Origin: Haloferax prahovense DSM 18310 | GTDB lineage: Archaea > Halobacteriota > Halobacteria > Halobacteriales > Haloferacaceae | Direction: 5' to 3' | Assembly (NCBI RefSeq): GCF_000336815.1 | Contig: NZ_AOLG01000008.1 | Span: 225,336-289,335, forward strand | DNA length: 64,000 bases | In this document: piece after piece, positions 27,416 to 36,004 of the stretch | Layout of the letters: every line of letters begins with the position of its first letter | Numbering within the stretch: position 1 is the first letter of the stretch | Notes under the pieces: model-generated | What the model was told of the DNA's origin: nothing | Database searches by the model: none | What the model saw: the letters and a program-made list of their open reading frames with translations, nothing else | Program-made: the position numbers and the translations under genes

Positions 27416-29410
27416 ATGGACTTCGAGACCATCCCGGGCGTCGGCGAGAAGACCGCCGCCGCGCTCGCGGAACTCGACGACGCCGAGCGAGCGCTCACCG
27501 ACGGCGACGTGGCGGCGCTCGCGCGGGCACCGGGGCTCACGGAGGGCAGGGCGGCGGCCATCGCCCGCGGGGCGATTCGCCGCGACCACGACGACTCCGG
27601 CGGCTTTCTCGCCACCGACCGCGCCTCGGAAATCTACCGCGACGCGCTCGGTCTCCTGCAGGCGCGGACGGTCACGACGTACGCCGAGAAGCGACTGGAG
27701 ACGCTGTTTCCCACCGGGTCGGCCTCGCGTATCGAGGAGGTCCGGACGTTCGCGGCCGACGCGACCGACCTCGACCCCGACCCGGACGTGCTCGCGGCGC
27801 TGGCGGGCGTCGAACCCCTCGCGGACCCGAAGCCGCGTCGCGTCCGCGAGCGCTGTATCGCCACCGCCGACGCGGAGCGCTACGCCGCCGCCAAGGAGGC
27901 GTTCCCCGAACTCTCAATCGAGGTCGTCGAGGACGGCCGCGACATCGCCGAACTCGCGCGGTCGTACTCGACGGTGGTCGTCCTCGACGAGTCGTTCGCC
28001 GGCATCGACGTCGACGGCGACGTGCGCGTCCTCCCCGACGCCGCCGAGCGGACCGACGAGGTCGTCCCCGAGCGACTGCTCGCCTTCTTCGCCGCGAACC
28101 GCGAGGCGCTTTCGGCCGCCGCCGCGGTTCACGAGGCCGCCGGACTCTCTCCGCCCTGTGACCTCGCCGACCTCCGCGACGCCCTGTCCCGATTGGCCGA
28201 CGACGGGACCGTCCTCGGCGACGACGAACTCGAACGCCTCTCGAACGCGGTCGACGACCTCGACACGGCCGTCTCGACCGCCGAATCGGTGGCCAACGAC
28301 CGCCTCCGCGACGTGATTCGCGAGCGCGACGTGACCATCGAAGGGACCGACTTCCTCTCGCTCGTCGAGCAGGGCGCGCGCGTCGATTCCCTGCTGTCGC
28401 GCGAACTCGAAGACGAGTTCGACGAGGCGCTTTCGGCCGCCCGCGACCACCTCGTGGAGTCGCTGTCGCTCCGCCCCGGCGAGGCCGACTTGACAGAGCG
28501 CGTCTTCCCCGAGGACCCGTCGTTCCCGCTCGGCCACGACGAGGAGGCGGTCGGCCAGCTCCGGACCGAACTGAAGGCCGCCCGCGACCGCCGCGCCGCG
28601 AAGCTGAAAGCCGACCTCGCCGCCGACCTCGGCGACCTGCGCGACCCCGTCGAGACGCTGGTCCGCGACGCGCTCGAACTCGACGTGCGCCTCGCCGTCT
28701 CGCGGTTCGCCCGCGACTTCGACTGCGTCTTCCCCGAGTTCACCGGCGCGGCCGGCGACGACGGAGCCGGCTCGTTCGCCATCGAGGCCGGCCGCTCGCC
28801 CCTCCTCGACGTGGACTTCGCGGACGTCGACCCCGTGGACTACGAGGTGTCGGGCGTCACGCTCCTCTCAGGCGTCAACAGCGGTGGGAAGACCTCGACG
28901 CTCGACCTCGTGGGACTCGTCGTCGTCCTCGCGCACATGGGACTTCCCGTGCCCGCCGAGTCGGTCCGGCTCTCGCGCTTTTCCGAACTCCACTACTACG
29001 CCAAGTCGCAGGGAACCCTCGACGCCGGGGCCTTCGAGAGCACGCTCCGCGACTTCGCCGCGCTCACCGACGGCGCGGCCGACCGGCTCGTCCTCGTGGA
29101 CGAACTGGAGAGCATCACCGAACCCGGCGCGTCGGCCAAAATCATCGCCGGCATCCTCGAAGAACTCGCGGAACAGGGCGCGGCGGCCGTGTTCGTCTCG
29201 CACCTCGCCGGCGGCATCCGCGAGGCCGCGGACGTGCCGGTCGCTGTGGACGGTATCGAGGCGGTCGGGCTGGAAGGCGGCGAACTCGTCGTCAACCGCT
29301 CGCCCGTGAAGGACCACCTCGCGCGGTCGACCCCGGAACTCATCGTGGAGAAACTGGCCGGCGAGAACGAGACCAGCTTCTACGGGCGACTGTTGGAGAA
29401 GTTCGACTGA
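27416..29410 (+). CDS. MutS5-like ATPase with N-terminal helix-hairpin-helix domain
   Basis: 664 residues. The N-terminus (FETIPGVGEKTAAALAELDD) and a second hairpin form a DNA-binding HhH domain. The C-terminal MutS ATPase shows LLSGVNSGGKTSTLDL (Walker A), DRLVLVDELESITEPG (Walker B and signature) and FVSHLAG (switch histidine). There is no MutS mismatch-recognition domain. Such proteins are annotated MutS5-type in haloarchaea; whether they act in mismatch repair, recombination or translation rescue is open. The ATG at 27416 gives the HhH start. Divergent from larE. Confidence 0.85.
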   Translation: MDFETIPGVGEKTAAALAELDDAERALTDGDVAALARAPGLTEGRAAAIARGAIRRDHDDSGGFLATDRASEIYRDALGLLQARTVTTYAEKRLETLFPTGSASRIEEVRTFAADATDLDPDPDVLAALAGVEPLADPKPRRVRERCIATADAERYAAAKEAFPELSIEVVEDGRDIAELARSYSTVVVLDESFAGIDVDGDVRVLPDAAERTDEVVPERLLAFFAANREALSAAAAVHEAAGLSPPCDLADLRDALSRLADDGTVLGDDELERLSNAVDDLDTAVSTAESVANDRLRDVIRERDVTIEGTDFLSLVEQGARVDSLLSRELEDEFDEALSAARDHLVESLSLRPGEADLTERVFPEDPSFPLGHDEEAVGQLRTELKAARDRRAAKLKADLAADLGDLRDPVETLVRDALELDVRLAVSRFARDFDCVFPEFTGAAGDDGAGSFAIEAGRSPLLDVDFADVDPVDYEVSGVTLLSGVNSGGKTSTLDLVGLVVVLAHMGLPVPAESVRLSRFSELHYYAKSQGTLDAGAFESTLRDFAALTDGAADRLVLVDELESITEPGASAKIIAGILEELAEQGAAAVFVSHLAGGIREAADVPVAVDGIEAVGLEGGELVVNRSPVKDHLARSTPELIVEKLAGENETSFYGRLLEKFD

Positions 29411-29493
29411 CGCGACCGTCTGTGGCGACGTTCGACTGACGCGGTCGCCCGCGTCGACGCACGATTTATATTGACTTGCCGACAACTTCGCCC

Positions 29494-29763
29494 GTGCCCT
29501 CCGATTCGCTCTCCCCCGAGGAACGACAGCAGTACGATCTCGTCTACCACGCCACGAAGAACGCCATCTGGGACGTGCTCGGGACCGCGGTCTACCTGTT
29601 ATTTCTGGTGTTCGGCGGGTTCCTCGTGCTGTTCGTCTTCGTACTTCCGGCGCTTAGTGCGCTCTCGCAGACCGGCGGAACGCCGGTCGTCCTCGGCGTC
29701 GGCGCGGTCGGACTGATTCTGTTCGTCGCCATCGGCTACCGAATCGTCCGGCTCCTTCAGTAA
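29494..29763 (+). CDS. Small two-helix membrane protein, unknown
   Basis: 89 residues from the GTG at 29494: a polar start (PSDSLSPEERQQYDLVYHATKN), then two membrane helices (about 32-56 and 64-85). A TTTATA box at 29464-29469 lies 25-30 bases before this GTG, which decides the start over a TTG at 29476. No functional motif. Confidence 0.72.
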   Translation: MPSDSLSPEERQQYDLVYHATKNAIWDVLGTAVYLLFLVFGGFLVLFVFVLPALSALSQTGGTPVVLGVGAVGLILFVAIGYRIVRLLQ

Positions 29764-29880
29764 GTGACGTATCGGCTCGCGACTTCCCACCGAACCGTGG
29801 CGACGACGCGCACGCGTCCGCCCCCTGTCGGACGCCGCCGCGGTAAACGATTAAGTCCCCCGCGCGTGGTACTTCACTCG

Positions 29881-31005
29881 ATGAGGGAGGACCCCGAAGA
29901 GGGGATGCTGTCGTGGGACGAGACCGTGTTCCGCGACGAACACGTCTTCGAAATCGACCACGTTCCGGAGACGTTCAACCACCGCGAGAGCCAACTGCGG
30001 AGCCTGAAGTACGCGCTCCGGCCCGCGGTCCGCGGCTCTCGCCCCCTGAACACGATGGTGCGTGGGCCGCCGGGGACGGGCAAGACCACCGCGGTCCAGA
30101 AACTGTTCGGCGAGTTGGGCACGCAGTCGGGCGTCCGGACCGTCCGGGTGAACTGCCAGGTCGACTCGACGCGCTACGCGGTGTTCTCGCGCGTCTTCGA
30201 GCACATCTTCGAGTACGAACCCCCGTCGTCGGGCATCTCGTTCAAGAAGCTGTTCGGCCAGATAACCGACCGCCTCGTCGAGGACGACGAGGTGCTCGTC
30301 GTCGCGCTCGACGACGTGAACTACCTGTTCTACGAGAACGAGGCGTCCGACACGCTCTACTCGTTGCTCCGCGCCCACGAGGCGCACTCCGGCGCGCGCA
30401 TCGGCGTCATCATCATCTCGTCGGACCTCTCGCTCGACGTCATCGACGAACTCGACGGGCGCGTCCAGAGCGTCTTCCGGCCCGAGGAGGTGTTCTTCCC
30501 CCGCTACGACGTGGACGAAATCGTCGATATCCTCCGCGGTCGGTCGAAACGCGGCTTCCACGAGGACGTCATCGGCGCGCCCGAACTCGACCAGGTCGCG
30601 GAGTTCACCGCCGACAGCGGCGACCTGCGAGTCGGCATCGACCTGCTTCGGCGCGCCGGTCTCCACGCCGAGATGCGCGCCTCCCGCACGGTCGACATGG
30701 AGGACGTGGAGGCGGCCTACGACAAGTCGAAGTACGTCCACCTCTCGCGGTGTTTGCAGGGACTTTCGGACCCCGAACGCGAGCTCGTCCGGGTCGTCGC
30801 CGAGTACGACGGCGAGCGCGCCGGCGCGGTGTACGACGCCTTCAACGAGGAGACCGGCCTCGGCTACACGCGCTACTCCGAACTCGTGAACAAACTGGAC
30901 CAACTGGGCGTCATCGAGGCGCGCTACACCGAAATCGAGGGGCGCGGCCGGACCCGCGCCATCTCGCTGGCTTACGACGCGGACGCGGTCTTGGACCGCC
31001 TCTGA
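29881..31005 (+). CDS. orc: Orc1/Cdc6-family replication initiator
   Basis: 374 residues. AAA+ ATPase: Walker A VRGPPGTGKTTAVQKL, Walker B LVVALDDVNYLFYE, sensor 1 IIIISSDLSL, sensor 2 GDLRVGIDLLRRAG, then a C-terminal winged helix (SRCLQGLSDPERELVRVV onward). Such proteins bind origin boxes and load MCM. Haloarchaea have many paralogues, and several are not linked to an origin. No convincing origin-recognition boxes or AT-rich unwinding region flank this one. Start is the ATG at 29881. Confidence 0.94.
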   Translation: MREDPEEGMLSWDETVFRDEHVFEIDHVPETFNHRESQLRSLKYALRPAVRGSRPLNTMVRGPPGTGKTTAVQKLFGELGTQSGVRTVRVNCQVDSTRYAVFSRVFEHIFEYEPPSSGISFKKLFGQITDRLVEDDEVLVVALDDVNYLFYENEASDTLYSLLRAHEAHSGARIGVIIISSDLSLDVIDELDGRVQSVFRPEEVFFPRYDVDEIVDILRGRSKRGFHEDVIGAPELDQVAEFTADSGDLRVGIDLLRRAGLHAEMRASRTVDMEDVEAAYDKSKYVHLSRCLQGLSDPERELVRVVAEYDGERAGAVYDAFNEETGLGYTRYSELVNKLDQLGVIEARYTEIEGRGRTRAISLAYDADAVLDRL

Positions 31006-31055
31006 CGCCGCCGCTTTCGGGACCATTTTTACTCGCCGGCCGAGTCGGCTGAGCC

Positions 31056-31748
31056 ATGAAGACTACCGGCGGAACCGACGCGCAGAAGCGCCGCGCTGCG
31101 GAGGCGGCGGTCGAAGCGGTCGAAGACGGAACCGTCGTCGGCCTCGGCACCGGCAGCACCACCGCCTTCGCCATCCGCGCCATCGGCGACCGCGTCGCCG
31201 ACGGCCTCGACGTTCGGGGCGTCCCGACCTCCTTCGCGTCCCGCGAACTCGCCCGCGAGTGCGGCATCCCTCTCGCCGACCTCGACGAAGTCGACGCGGT
31301 CGACCTCGCCATCGACGGGGCCGACCAGGTGGCGACGACCGACGGTGCGCTCGTCAAGGGCGGCGGCGCGGCCCACGCCCGCGAGAAGGTGGTCGACGCC
31401 TTCGCCGACCGATTCCTCGTCGTCGCCGACCCGTCGAAGACCGCGGAAACGCTCTCGCGGCCCGTCCCCATCGAGGTGCTCCCGTCGGCGCGGACGACCG
31501 TCGCCGCGGGCGTCTCCGACCTCGGCGGCGAGTCGACGCTCCGCCGCGCCGAGCGCAAGGACGGTCCCGTCGTCACCGACAACGGGAACCTCGTCCTCGA
31601 CTGCGAGTTCGGCGCTATCGCCGACCCCGAGTCGCTCGCGGCCGACCTCGCGTCGCTTCCCGGCGCGGTCGAACACGGCATCTTCGTCGGCCTCGCGGAC
31701 GCGGTCTACGTCGGCACCGACGACGGCGTCGAAGTCACCGAATACTGA
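31056..31748 (+). CDS. rpiA: Ribose-5-phosphate isomerase A
   Basis: 230 residues. Interconverts ribose 5-phosphate and ribulose 5-phosphate, in haloarchaea linked to nucleotide synthesis. Family motifs: VVGLGTGSTTAFAIRAIG (phosphate loop), DLAIDGADQV (catalytic aspartate), VKGGGAAHAREKVV (catalytic lysine and glutamate) and FLVVADPSK. Complete length. A TTTTTACTCG box about 25 bases upstream supports the ATG at 31056. Confidence 0.96.
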   Translation: MKTTGGTDAQKRRAAEAAVEAVEDGTVVGLGTGSTTAFAIRAIGDRVADGLDVRGVPTSFASRELARECGIPLADLDEVDAVDLAIDGADQVATTDGALVKGGGAAHAREKVVDAFADRFLVVADPSKTAETLSRPVPIEVLPSARTTVAAGVSDLGGESTLRRAERKDGPVVTDNGNLVLDCEFGAIADPESLAADLASLPGAVEHGIFVGLADAVYVGTDDGVEVTEY

Positions 31749-31754
31749 CTCGGT

Positions 31755-31807
31755 TGGTCCGGCGCTCGAACCGTTCTGAGGTGGACCGAGTGGTCCGGCG
31801 CTCGAAC
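31755..31807 (+). repeat. 17-base direct repeat behind rpiA
   Basis: TGGTCCGGCGCTCGAAC occurs at 31755-31771 and again at 31791-31807, 36 bases apart. It fills part of the 165-base gap between rpiA and the convergent histone-fold gene. Cause unknown; it may be a small duplication. Nothing else is evident in the gap. Confidence 0.8.
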
Positions 31808-31914
31808 GGACGCCTTCGACCGGCGCGGCTCACGGGATGAGTCGACTCACTTCGCGGGACACAACCGGCGCTCACCGGCCGGCGATAAAAGAACGAGAGG
31901 TCTAAAGACCGAGT

Positions 31915-32082
31915 TTACAGGTCGCGGGGCTGGACCGTCTTACGGTCGTTCTGCTCAGCGCGGCGAGCAGCGTCTTCGAGAAGCTCCTTGACTTCCTCGT
32001 CGAGAGCGTCGTAGAAGTCCGAGGCCACGTTCTTGTCCTTGAGCGCTTCCTTGACGGCTGCCTTGACAATGAGGTCTGCCAT
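31915..32082 (-). CDS. 55-residue minimal histone-fold (DUF1931-like) protein
   Basis: A short frame from the ATG at 32082. Residues 4-16 form a first helix (IVKAAVKEALKDK), residues 20-45 a long central helix, and the end RKTVQPRDL matches the loop before the last helix of archaeal histones (RKTIKAEDI). The protein stops there, so the third histone helix is absent. It resembles small haloarchaeal DUF1931 proteins. A likely role is DNA or chromatin binding, but this is inference. A strong promoter precedes it. Confidence 0.8.
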   Translation of the reverse strand: MADLIVKAAVKEALKDKNVASDFYDALDEEVKELLEDAARRAEQNDRKTVQPRDL

Positions 32083-32104
32083 ACAGAATGTCCTACCGAT
32101 TCTC

Positions 32105-32116
32105 CTTTAATAAACT
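32105..32116 (-). promoter_or_regulatory. Promoter of the histone-fold gene
   Basis: On the reverse strand GAAAGTTTATTAAAGG lies about 23-38 bases before the ATG at 32082: a purine-rich BRE followed by a TATA box. It is one of the clearest promoters in the window, suggesting high expression. Confidence 0.6.
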
Positions 32117-32268
32117 TTCCTATATTGGACGTTAATACCGCCGGATTTGGGGGTTATGGCGCTTCTATGAGGACGGATTTATCGGGAACAATCTCCACTT
32201 ATATATGCTTTATCCCCGCGAGGGCGGAACGACGGGTATGAGTACGCCTCGGGCCAACGTGCGGCCAT

Positions 32269-33027
32269 ATGCGCGACATCTTGGAGGCGGTCGCGGACGG
32301 TTCGCTCTCGCCCGCCGAGGCGGAGGTACGACTCTCCGGCTACGCGACGACCGACGCGGGACGGTTCGACGCCGCCCGAGAGACGCGGCGCGGCGTCCCC
32401 GAAGCGATTCTCGCGGAGGGGAAGACACCCGACGAGACGGCGACGCTGGCCGTCGCGGCGGTCGAAACGAGCGGTCGGGCGCTCGTCACCCGGGCCGACA
32501 CCGCTCACGCGGAGGCCGTCGCCGACGCCCTCCCGGACGCCGACATCGACCGCGACGCCCGGGCGAAGACCGTCGTCGCGGCCGCGCCGGACTTCGAGCG
32601 CCCCGACCTCGACGCGACCGTCGCTATCGCCACCGGCGGCACCTCCGACGCCGAGGCCGCGGGAGAGGCGGCCGCGGTCCTTCGCGAGATGGGCGTGGAC
32701 GTCGAACGCATCGAGGACGTGGGGGTCGCCCACCTCGGTCGCGTGCTCGACCACCTCGACACGCTCCGCGAGGCCGACGTGGTCGTCGTCGCCGCCGGCC
32801 GCGAGGGCGCGCTGCCGACCGTCGTCGCCGGACTCGTCGACACGCCCGTCATCGGCCTGCCCGTCTCGACGGGCTACGGCCACGGCGGCGACGGCGAGGC
32901 GGCCGTCCTCGGGATGCTCCAGTCCTGTACCGTGCTCTCCGCGGTGAACGTCGACGCCGGCTACATCGCCGGCGCGCAGGCCGGACTCATCGCCCGCGCG
33001 GTCTCGGACGCCCGCGACGACGCCTGA
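32269..33027 (+). CDS. larB: Nickel-pincer cofactor biosynthesis protein LarB
   Basis: 252 residues. The C-terminal part is an AIR-carboxylase (PurE)-like domain: TVAIATGGTSDAEAAGEAA, AAGREGALPTVVAGL, TPVIGLPVSTGYG and the end GLIARA. LarB carboxylates and hydrolyses nicotinate adenine dinucleotide, giving the substrate of LarE. The N-terminal DILEAVADGSLSPAEAEVRL is the usual LarB start. A TTATATATGC box near 32201-32210 is followed by a leader of about 35 bases, unusual in this mostly leaderless window. Confidence 0.93.
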   Translation: MRDILEAVADGSLSPAEAEVRLSGYATTDAGRFDAARETRRGVPEAILAEGKTPDETATLAVAAVETSGRALVTRADTAHAEAVADALPDADIDRDARAKTVVAAAPDFERPDLDATVAIATGGTSDAEAAGEAAAVLREMGVDVERIEDVGVAHLGRVLDHLDTLREADVVVVAAGREGALPTVVAGLVDTPVIGLPVSTGYGHGGDGEAAVLGMLQSCTVLSAVNVDAGYIAGAQAGLIARAVSDARDDA

Positions 33028-33151
33028 CTGGACGTTATTCTCCACCTCGTGGTCGTGCGCGATTTCGCGTGCGTACGCACACGCGCGAAGCCCTCATATG
33101 GGTGGGGTACTGTGTGTCATACACCGGCTTGGTGGCTGCCGGACCGCAACA

Positions 33152-33301
33152 ATGCCAGTCTGTGACCACTGCGGGTCACACGTCTCCGAGCGCTTCGCAC
33201 GCGTGTTCGCCGACAAGGACGGTCAGGTTCTCGCCTGTCCCAACTGCTCGGCGAACGCGGGTATCGCGGAGGTCGCTCGGCAGCGTGCCCGCACCGCATG
33301 A
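33152..33301 (+). CDS. 49-residue zinc-finger protein
   Basis: From the ATG at 33152: CDHCGSHVSERFARVF then LACPNCSANAG, two CxxC pairs that should hold one zinc. The short, acidic-to-basic protein belongs to the small haloarchaeal zinc proteins; function unknown. It stands alone between larB and the GIY-YIG gene. Confidence 0.75.
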   Translation: MPVCDHCGSHVSERFARVFADKDGQVLACPNCSANAGIAEVARQRARTA

Positions 33302-33339
33302 CCACTGAAGCGAGAAAAGACCACCACGCGAAGCCAACA

Positions 33340-33353
33340 CCTCGTGCACGAGG
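33340..33353. promoter_or_regulatory. Perfect 14-base palindrome upstream of the GIY-YIG gene
   Basis: CCTCGTGCACGAGG is fully self-complementary and lies 43-56 bases before the GTG at 33396. It could be an operator for a dimeric regulator. With no loop it is a poor terminator hairpin. Confidence 0.4.
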
Positions 33354-33395
33354 TCGGGCGGTGGGTTCATACCCGCGCCCCTGAACCATTCTCTC

Positions 33396-33635
33396 GTGCA
33401 CTTCGTCTACGTCATCGAGTGCAGCGACGGCTCGCTGTACACCGGGTACACGACCGACGTGGAGCGACGCGTCGCGGAACACGACGCTGGCGAGGGCGCG
33501 AAGTACACCCGCGGCCGGACGCCGGTCGAACTCGTCCACGTCGAGGAGTTCGACTCGAAGTCGGCGGCCATGTCCCGTGAGTACGAGATAAAACAGCTCC
33601 GCCGCCGGGAGAAACAGCGGCTCGTCGAGTCGTGA
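33396..33635 (+). CDS. GIY-YIG nuclease-like protein (YhbQ/UPF0213 type)
   Basis: 79 residues. The GIY-YIG core is present as HFVYVIECSDGSLYTGYTTDVERRVAEHD, with the arginine and the later glutamate (SREYEIKQLRRREK). It is a stand-alone domain, the size of bacterial YhbQ/YazA. DNA cleavage by this subfamily is weakly documented; a repair or RNA role is possible. The GTG at 33396 is the only sensible start. Confidence 0.87.
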   Translation: MHFVYVIECSDGSLYTGYTTDVERRVAEHDAGEGAKYTRGRTPVELVHVEEFDSKSAAMSREYEIKQLRRREKQRLVES

Positions 33636-33697
33636 GCGCGTCCCCTCCCCGTCGGCTCGTAACGTAGTTTTTTGCCCCGCCGCGGAGTGGTGCGCGT

Positions 33698-35071
33698 ATG
33701 GACGAAATCTCATTCGGGACCGACGGGTGGCGCGCCACGCTGGACACCTTCACCGACGACCGCGTCCGCATCGTCGGACAGGCCGTCGCCGACTACCTCG
33801 CCGACGAGGGCTTCACCGCCCCGGTGCTCGTCGGCTACGACGCCCGCGAGACCTCGCCCGGCTTCGCGGAGTCGCTCGCCGAGGTCGTCGCCGGCAACGG
33901 TTTCGACGTGCTCCTGCCCGAGCGGGACTGCCCGACCCCGCTCGTCGCCTACGCCATCGCCGAGCGCGGCCTCTCGGGGGCACTCATGGTCACGGCCTCG
34001 CACAACCCGCCGGAGTACAACGGCGTGAAGTTCATCCCCTCGGACGGCGCGCCGGCGCTCCCCGACGTGACCGACGCGGTCGCCGAGCGACTCGCCGAAC
34101 CGGACCTCCTGCCAGAGTCCGAACGCGGGACCATCGAGCGCGTCGACGTGGTCTCCCCGCACGCCGACCACGCCATGGACCTCGTCGGCGACGACCTCTC
34201 GGACCTCACGGTCGTCTACGACGCCATGCACGGCAGCGGCCGCGGCGTCACCGACGCGCTGCTCGAAGCCGCCGGCGCGGAGGTCGTCCGCCTACGCTGC
34301 GAGCGCGACGCCGACTTCGGCGGCATCTCACCGGAGCCCTCCGCGGAGAACCTCGAAGGTCTCGCCGAGGCGATGGCCGAACACGACGCGGACCTCGGGG
34401 TCGCCAACGACGGCGACGCCGACCGCATCGGCATCGCCACGCCCGACCGCGGCGTCCTCGACGAGAACCTCTTTTTCGCCGCCGTCTACGACTACCTGCT
34501 CGAATCCGACTCCGGGCCGGCTATCCGGACCGTCTCGACTACGTTCCTCATCGACCGCATCGCCGAGGCCCACGGCGAGGAGGTGTTCGAGACCGCGGTC
34601 GGCTTCAAGTGGGTCGCCGACGGCATGCGTGAGCACGACGCGCTCATGGGCGGCGAGGAGTCCGGCGGCTTCTCCGTCCGCGGGCACGTCCGCGAGAAGG
34701 ACGGCGTTCTCATGGGCCTGCTCGCGGCGGCCGCGACCGCCGAAGAGGACTTCGACGCCCGCCTCGACCGCATCGAGGCCGAACACGGCGAAATCGTCGC
34801 CGACAAGATAAGCGTCGCCTGCCCCGACTCCGAGAAGGCGCGCGTCATCGACGACCTCGAGGACGTGCTCCCCGAGACGGTCGCCGGCCGCGACATCGCC
34901 AAGGTCGTCACGCTCGACGGCTTCAAACTGCTCTTAGAAGACGGCTCGTGGCTCCTCGTCCGCCCCTCGGGCACGGAGCCGAAGATGCGCGTCTACGCCG
35001 AGGCCGGGAGCGAAGACGCAGTCTCGTCGCTCCTCGAAGCCGGCCGCGAACTCGTCGAACCGCTCGTCTGA
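33698..35071 (+). CDS. Phosphohexomutase (phosphoglucosamine/phosphomannomutase family)
   Basis: 457 residues. Start EISFGTDGWRATL; active serine in MVTASHNPPEYNGVKF; metal loop DGDADRIGIATP; sugar loop GGEESGGFSV; phosphate loop RPSGTEPKMRVY. All four sites of the alpha-D-phosphohexomutase superfamily are intact. It moves phosphate between C1 and C6 of glucose, mannose or glucosamine phosphates, feeding glycan synthesis. Several paralogues exist in haloarchaea, so the sugar cannot be named. Confidence 0.92.
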   Translation: MDEISFGTDGWRATLDTFTDDRVRIVGQAVADYLADEGFTAPVLVGYDARETSPGFAESLAEVVAGNGFDVLLPERDCPTPLVAYAIAERGLSGALMVTASHNPPEYNGVKFIPSDGAPALPDVTDAVAERLAEPDLLPESERGTIERVDVVSPHADHAMDLVGDDLSDLTVVYDAMHGSGRGVTDALLEAAGAEVVRLRCERDADFGGISPEPSAENLEGLAEAMAEHDADLGVANDGDADRIGIATPDRGVLDENLFFAAVYDYLLESDSGPAIRTVSTTFLIDRIAEAHGEEVFETAVGFKWVADGMREHDALMGGEESGGFSVRGHVREKDGVLMGLLAAAATAEEDFDARLDRIEAEHGEIVADKISVACPDSEKARVIDDLEDVLPETVAGRDIAKVVTLDGFKLLLEDGSWLLVRPSGTEPKMRVYAEAGSEDAVSSLLEAGRELVEPLV

Positions 35072-35082
35072 GCGGGCCGTTT

Positions 35083-35463
35083 TCAGGGCTCTCTCGTCTC
35101 TTCTTCGTCGCCGACGGGTCTGACGACCCCGCGGTACGCCGGCGTGAAAAGCGGGAGCGTCTCCGCGTGCTCGGTCAACGAGACGCCGTCTCCCGCGGCC
35201 TCGACGAGGTCCGCGGCCTGAAGCTTCGGCAGGTGGACGTGGACGATTCCGACCTCGGCCTGCTGGACGACCTGCACGTCCACCTCGTCGGGCGGCAGGT
35301 CGGTCGTCCGCACCGCGAGGGCGACCGCGAGGTCCCAGACCGACGTCGGCTCCGTCCGGTCGTGGAGGTACTCCAACACGTAGCGGCGCGACGGGTCGGA
35401 GAGCGCGTCGAACACGCGGTCCCAGTCGGTCAGGATACGGTCGCTCCGGTCACGCTTTGCCAT
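35083..35463 (-). CDS. Winged-helix protein (ArsR-like haloarchaeal type)
   Basis: 126 residues. DRVFDALSDPSRRYVLEYLHD and VQVVQQAEVGIVHVHLPKLQAADLVEA give a winged-helix domain of the kind found in many haloarchaeal one-component regulators. The end (RGVVRPVGDEEETREP) is charged. It is convergent with the phosphohexomutase, 11 bases away. Target unknown. Confidence 0.78.
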   Translation of the reverse strand: MAKRDRSDRILTDWDRVFDALSDPSRRYVLEYLHDRTEPTSVWDLAVALAVRTTDLPPDEVDVQVVQQAEVGIVHVHLPKLQAADLVEAAGDGVSLTEHAETLPLFTPAYRGVVRPVGDEEETREP

Positions 35464-35540
35464 GGGCTTGACTTCCTAGCCCTTGACGACCGGCGGCTAA
35501 ATCTGTGTCGGTTGGTAACATCCATCAATCTCTGAAGCCG

Positions 35541-35996
35541 CTACGCGTTCCGGAGGACGCCGCGAAATCGGTCGTCGCCCGCGCCCGTGTCTGCGACCGC
35601 TCTCGCGTCCCCACCTCGCTCTTCGATGTCGAACCCGAGCGACTCGTAGAACGGTCGGACGCCCTCGTCGAAGTCGGCGACGAGTCGTCCGCTTCGGTCG
35701 ACAGCCGCCCGGACGAGCGCGGTTCCGACGCCCCGCCCGCGGCGACTCGGTGAGGTTGCCACGGCCTCGACATAGTCGCCGTCGAGCGCCAGCGCGCCGA
35801 CGACGCGGCCGGACGCCTCGGCGACGAGACAGTCGCCCGCCGCCAGTCGGTCGCGGATATCGCCCGCGTCGGCTTCGAGCAGTCCGGCGTCGAGGACGCG
35901 CATCACGGCCACCAGTTCCCCGGGGTCGCCCTCGCGGACGCGGACTCCGTCGTCGCTCCGGGTGGTGTCGTCGTCGGCCCTAGCGGTGTCGTCCAT
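35541..35996 (-). CDS. GNAT-family N-acetyltransferase, downstream of SAMP2
   Basis: 151 residues. The acetyl-CoA loop is in VEAVATSPSRRGRGVGTALVRAA (the R-x-x-G-x-G/A motif), and the end has FYESLGFDIEERG. Substrate unknown. Only 8 bases separate it from the end of the SAMP2 gene upstream on the same strand, so the two probably share a transcript. Confidence 0.88.
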   Translation of the reverse strand: MDDTARADDDTTRSDDGVRVREGDPGELVAVMRVLDAGLLEADAGDIRDRLAAGDCLVAEASGRVVGALALDGDYVEAVATSPSRRGRGVGTALVRAAVDRSGRLVADFDEGVRPFYESLGFDIEERGGDARAVADTGAGDDRFRGVLRNA

Positions 35997-36004
35997 GCCG
36001 CCGA

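Noticed and set aside
29785-29810. Possible origin-recognition box before the Orc1/Cdc6 gene (CTTCCCACCGAACCGTGG)
   Set aside because: It is a single weak match without inverted partners or an AT-rich unwinding stretch, so I do not call an origin.
33665-33674. T-rich run after the GIY-YIG gene as a terminator
   Set aside because: It lies at the expected TATA distance from the phosphohexomutase start, so a promoter role is equally likely and no call is made.
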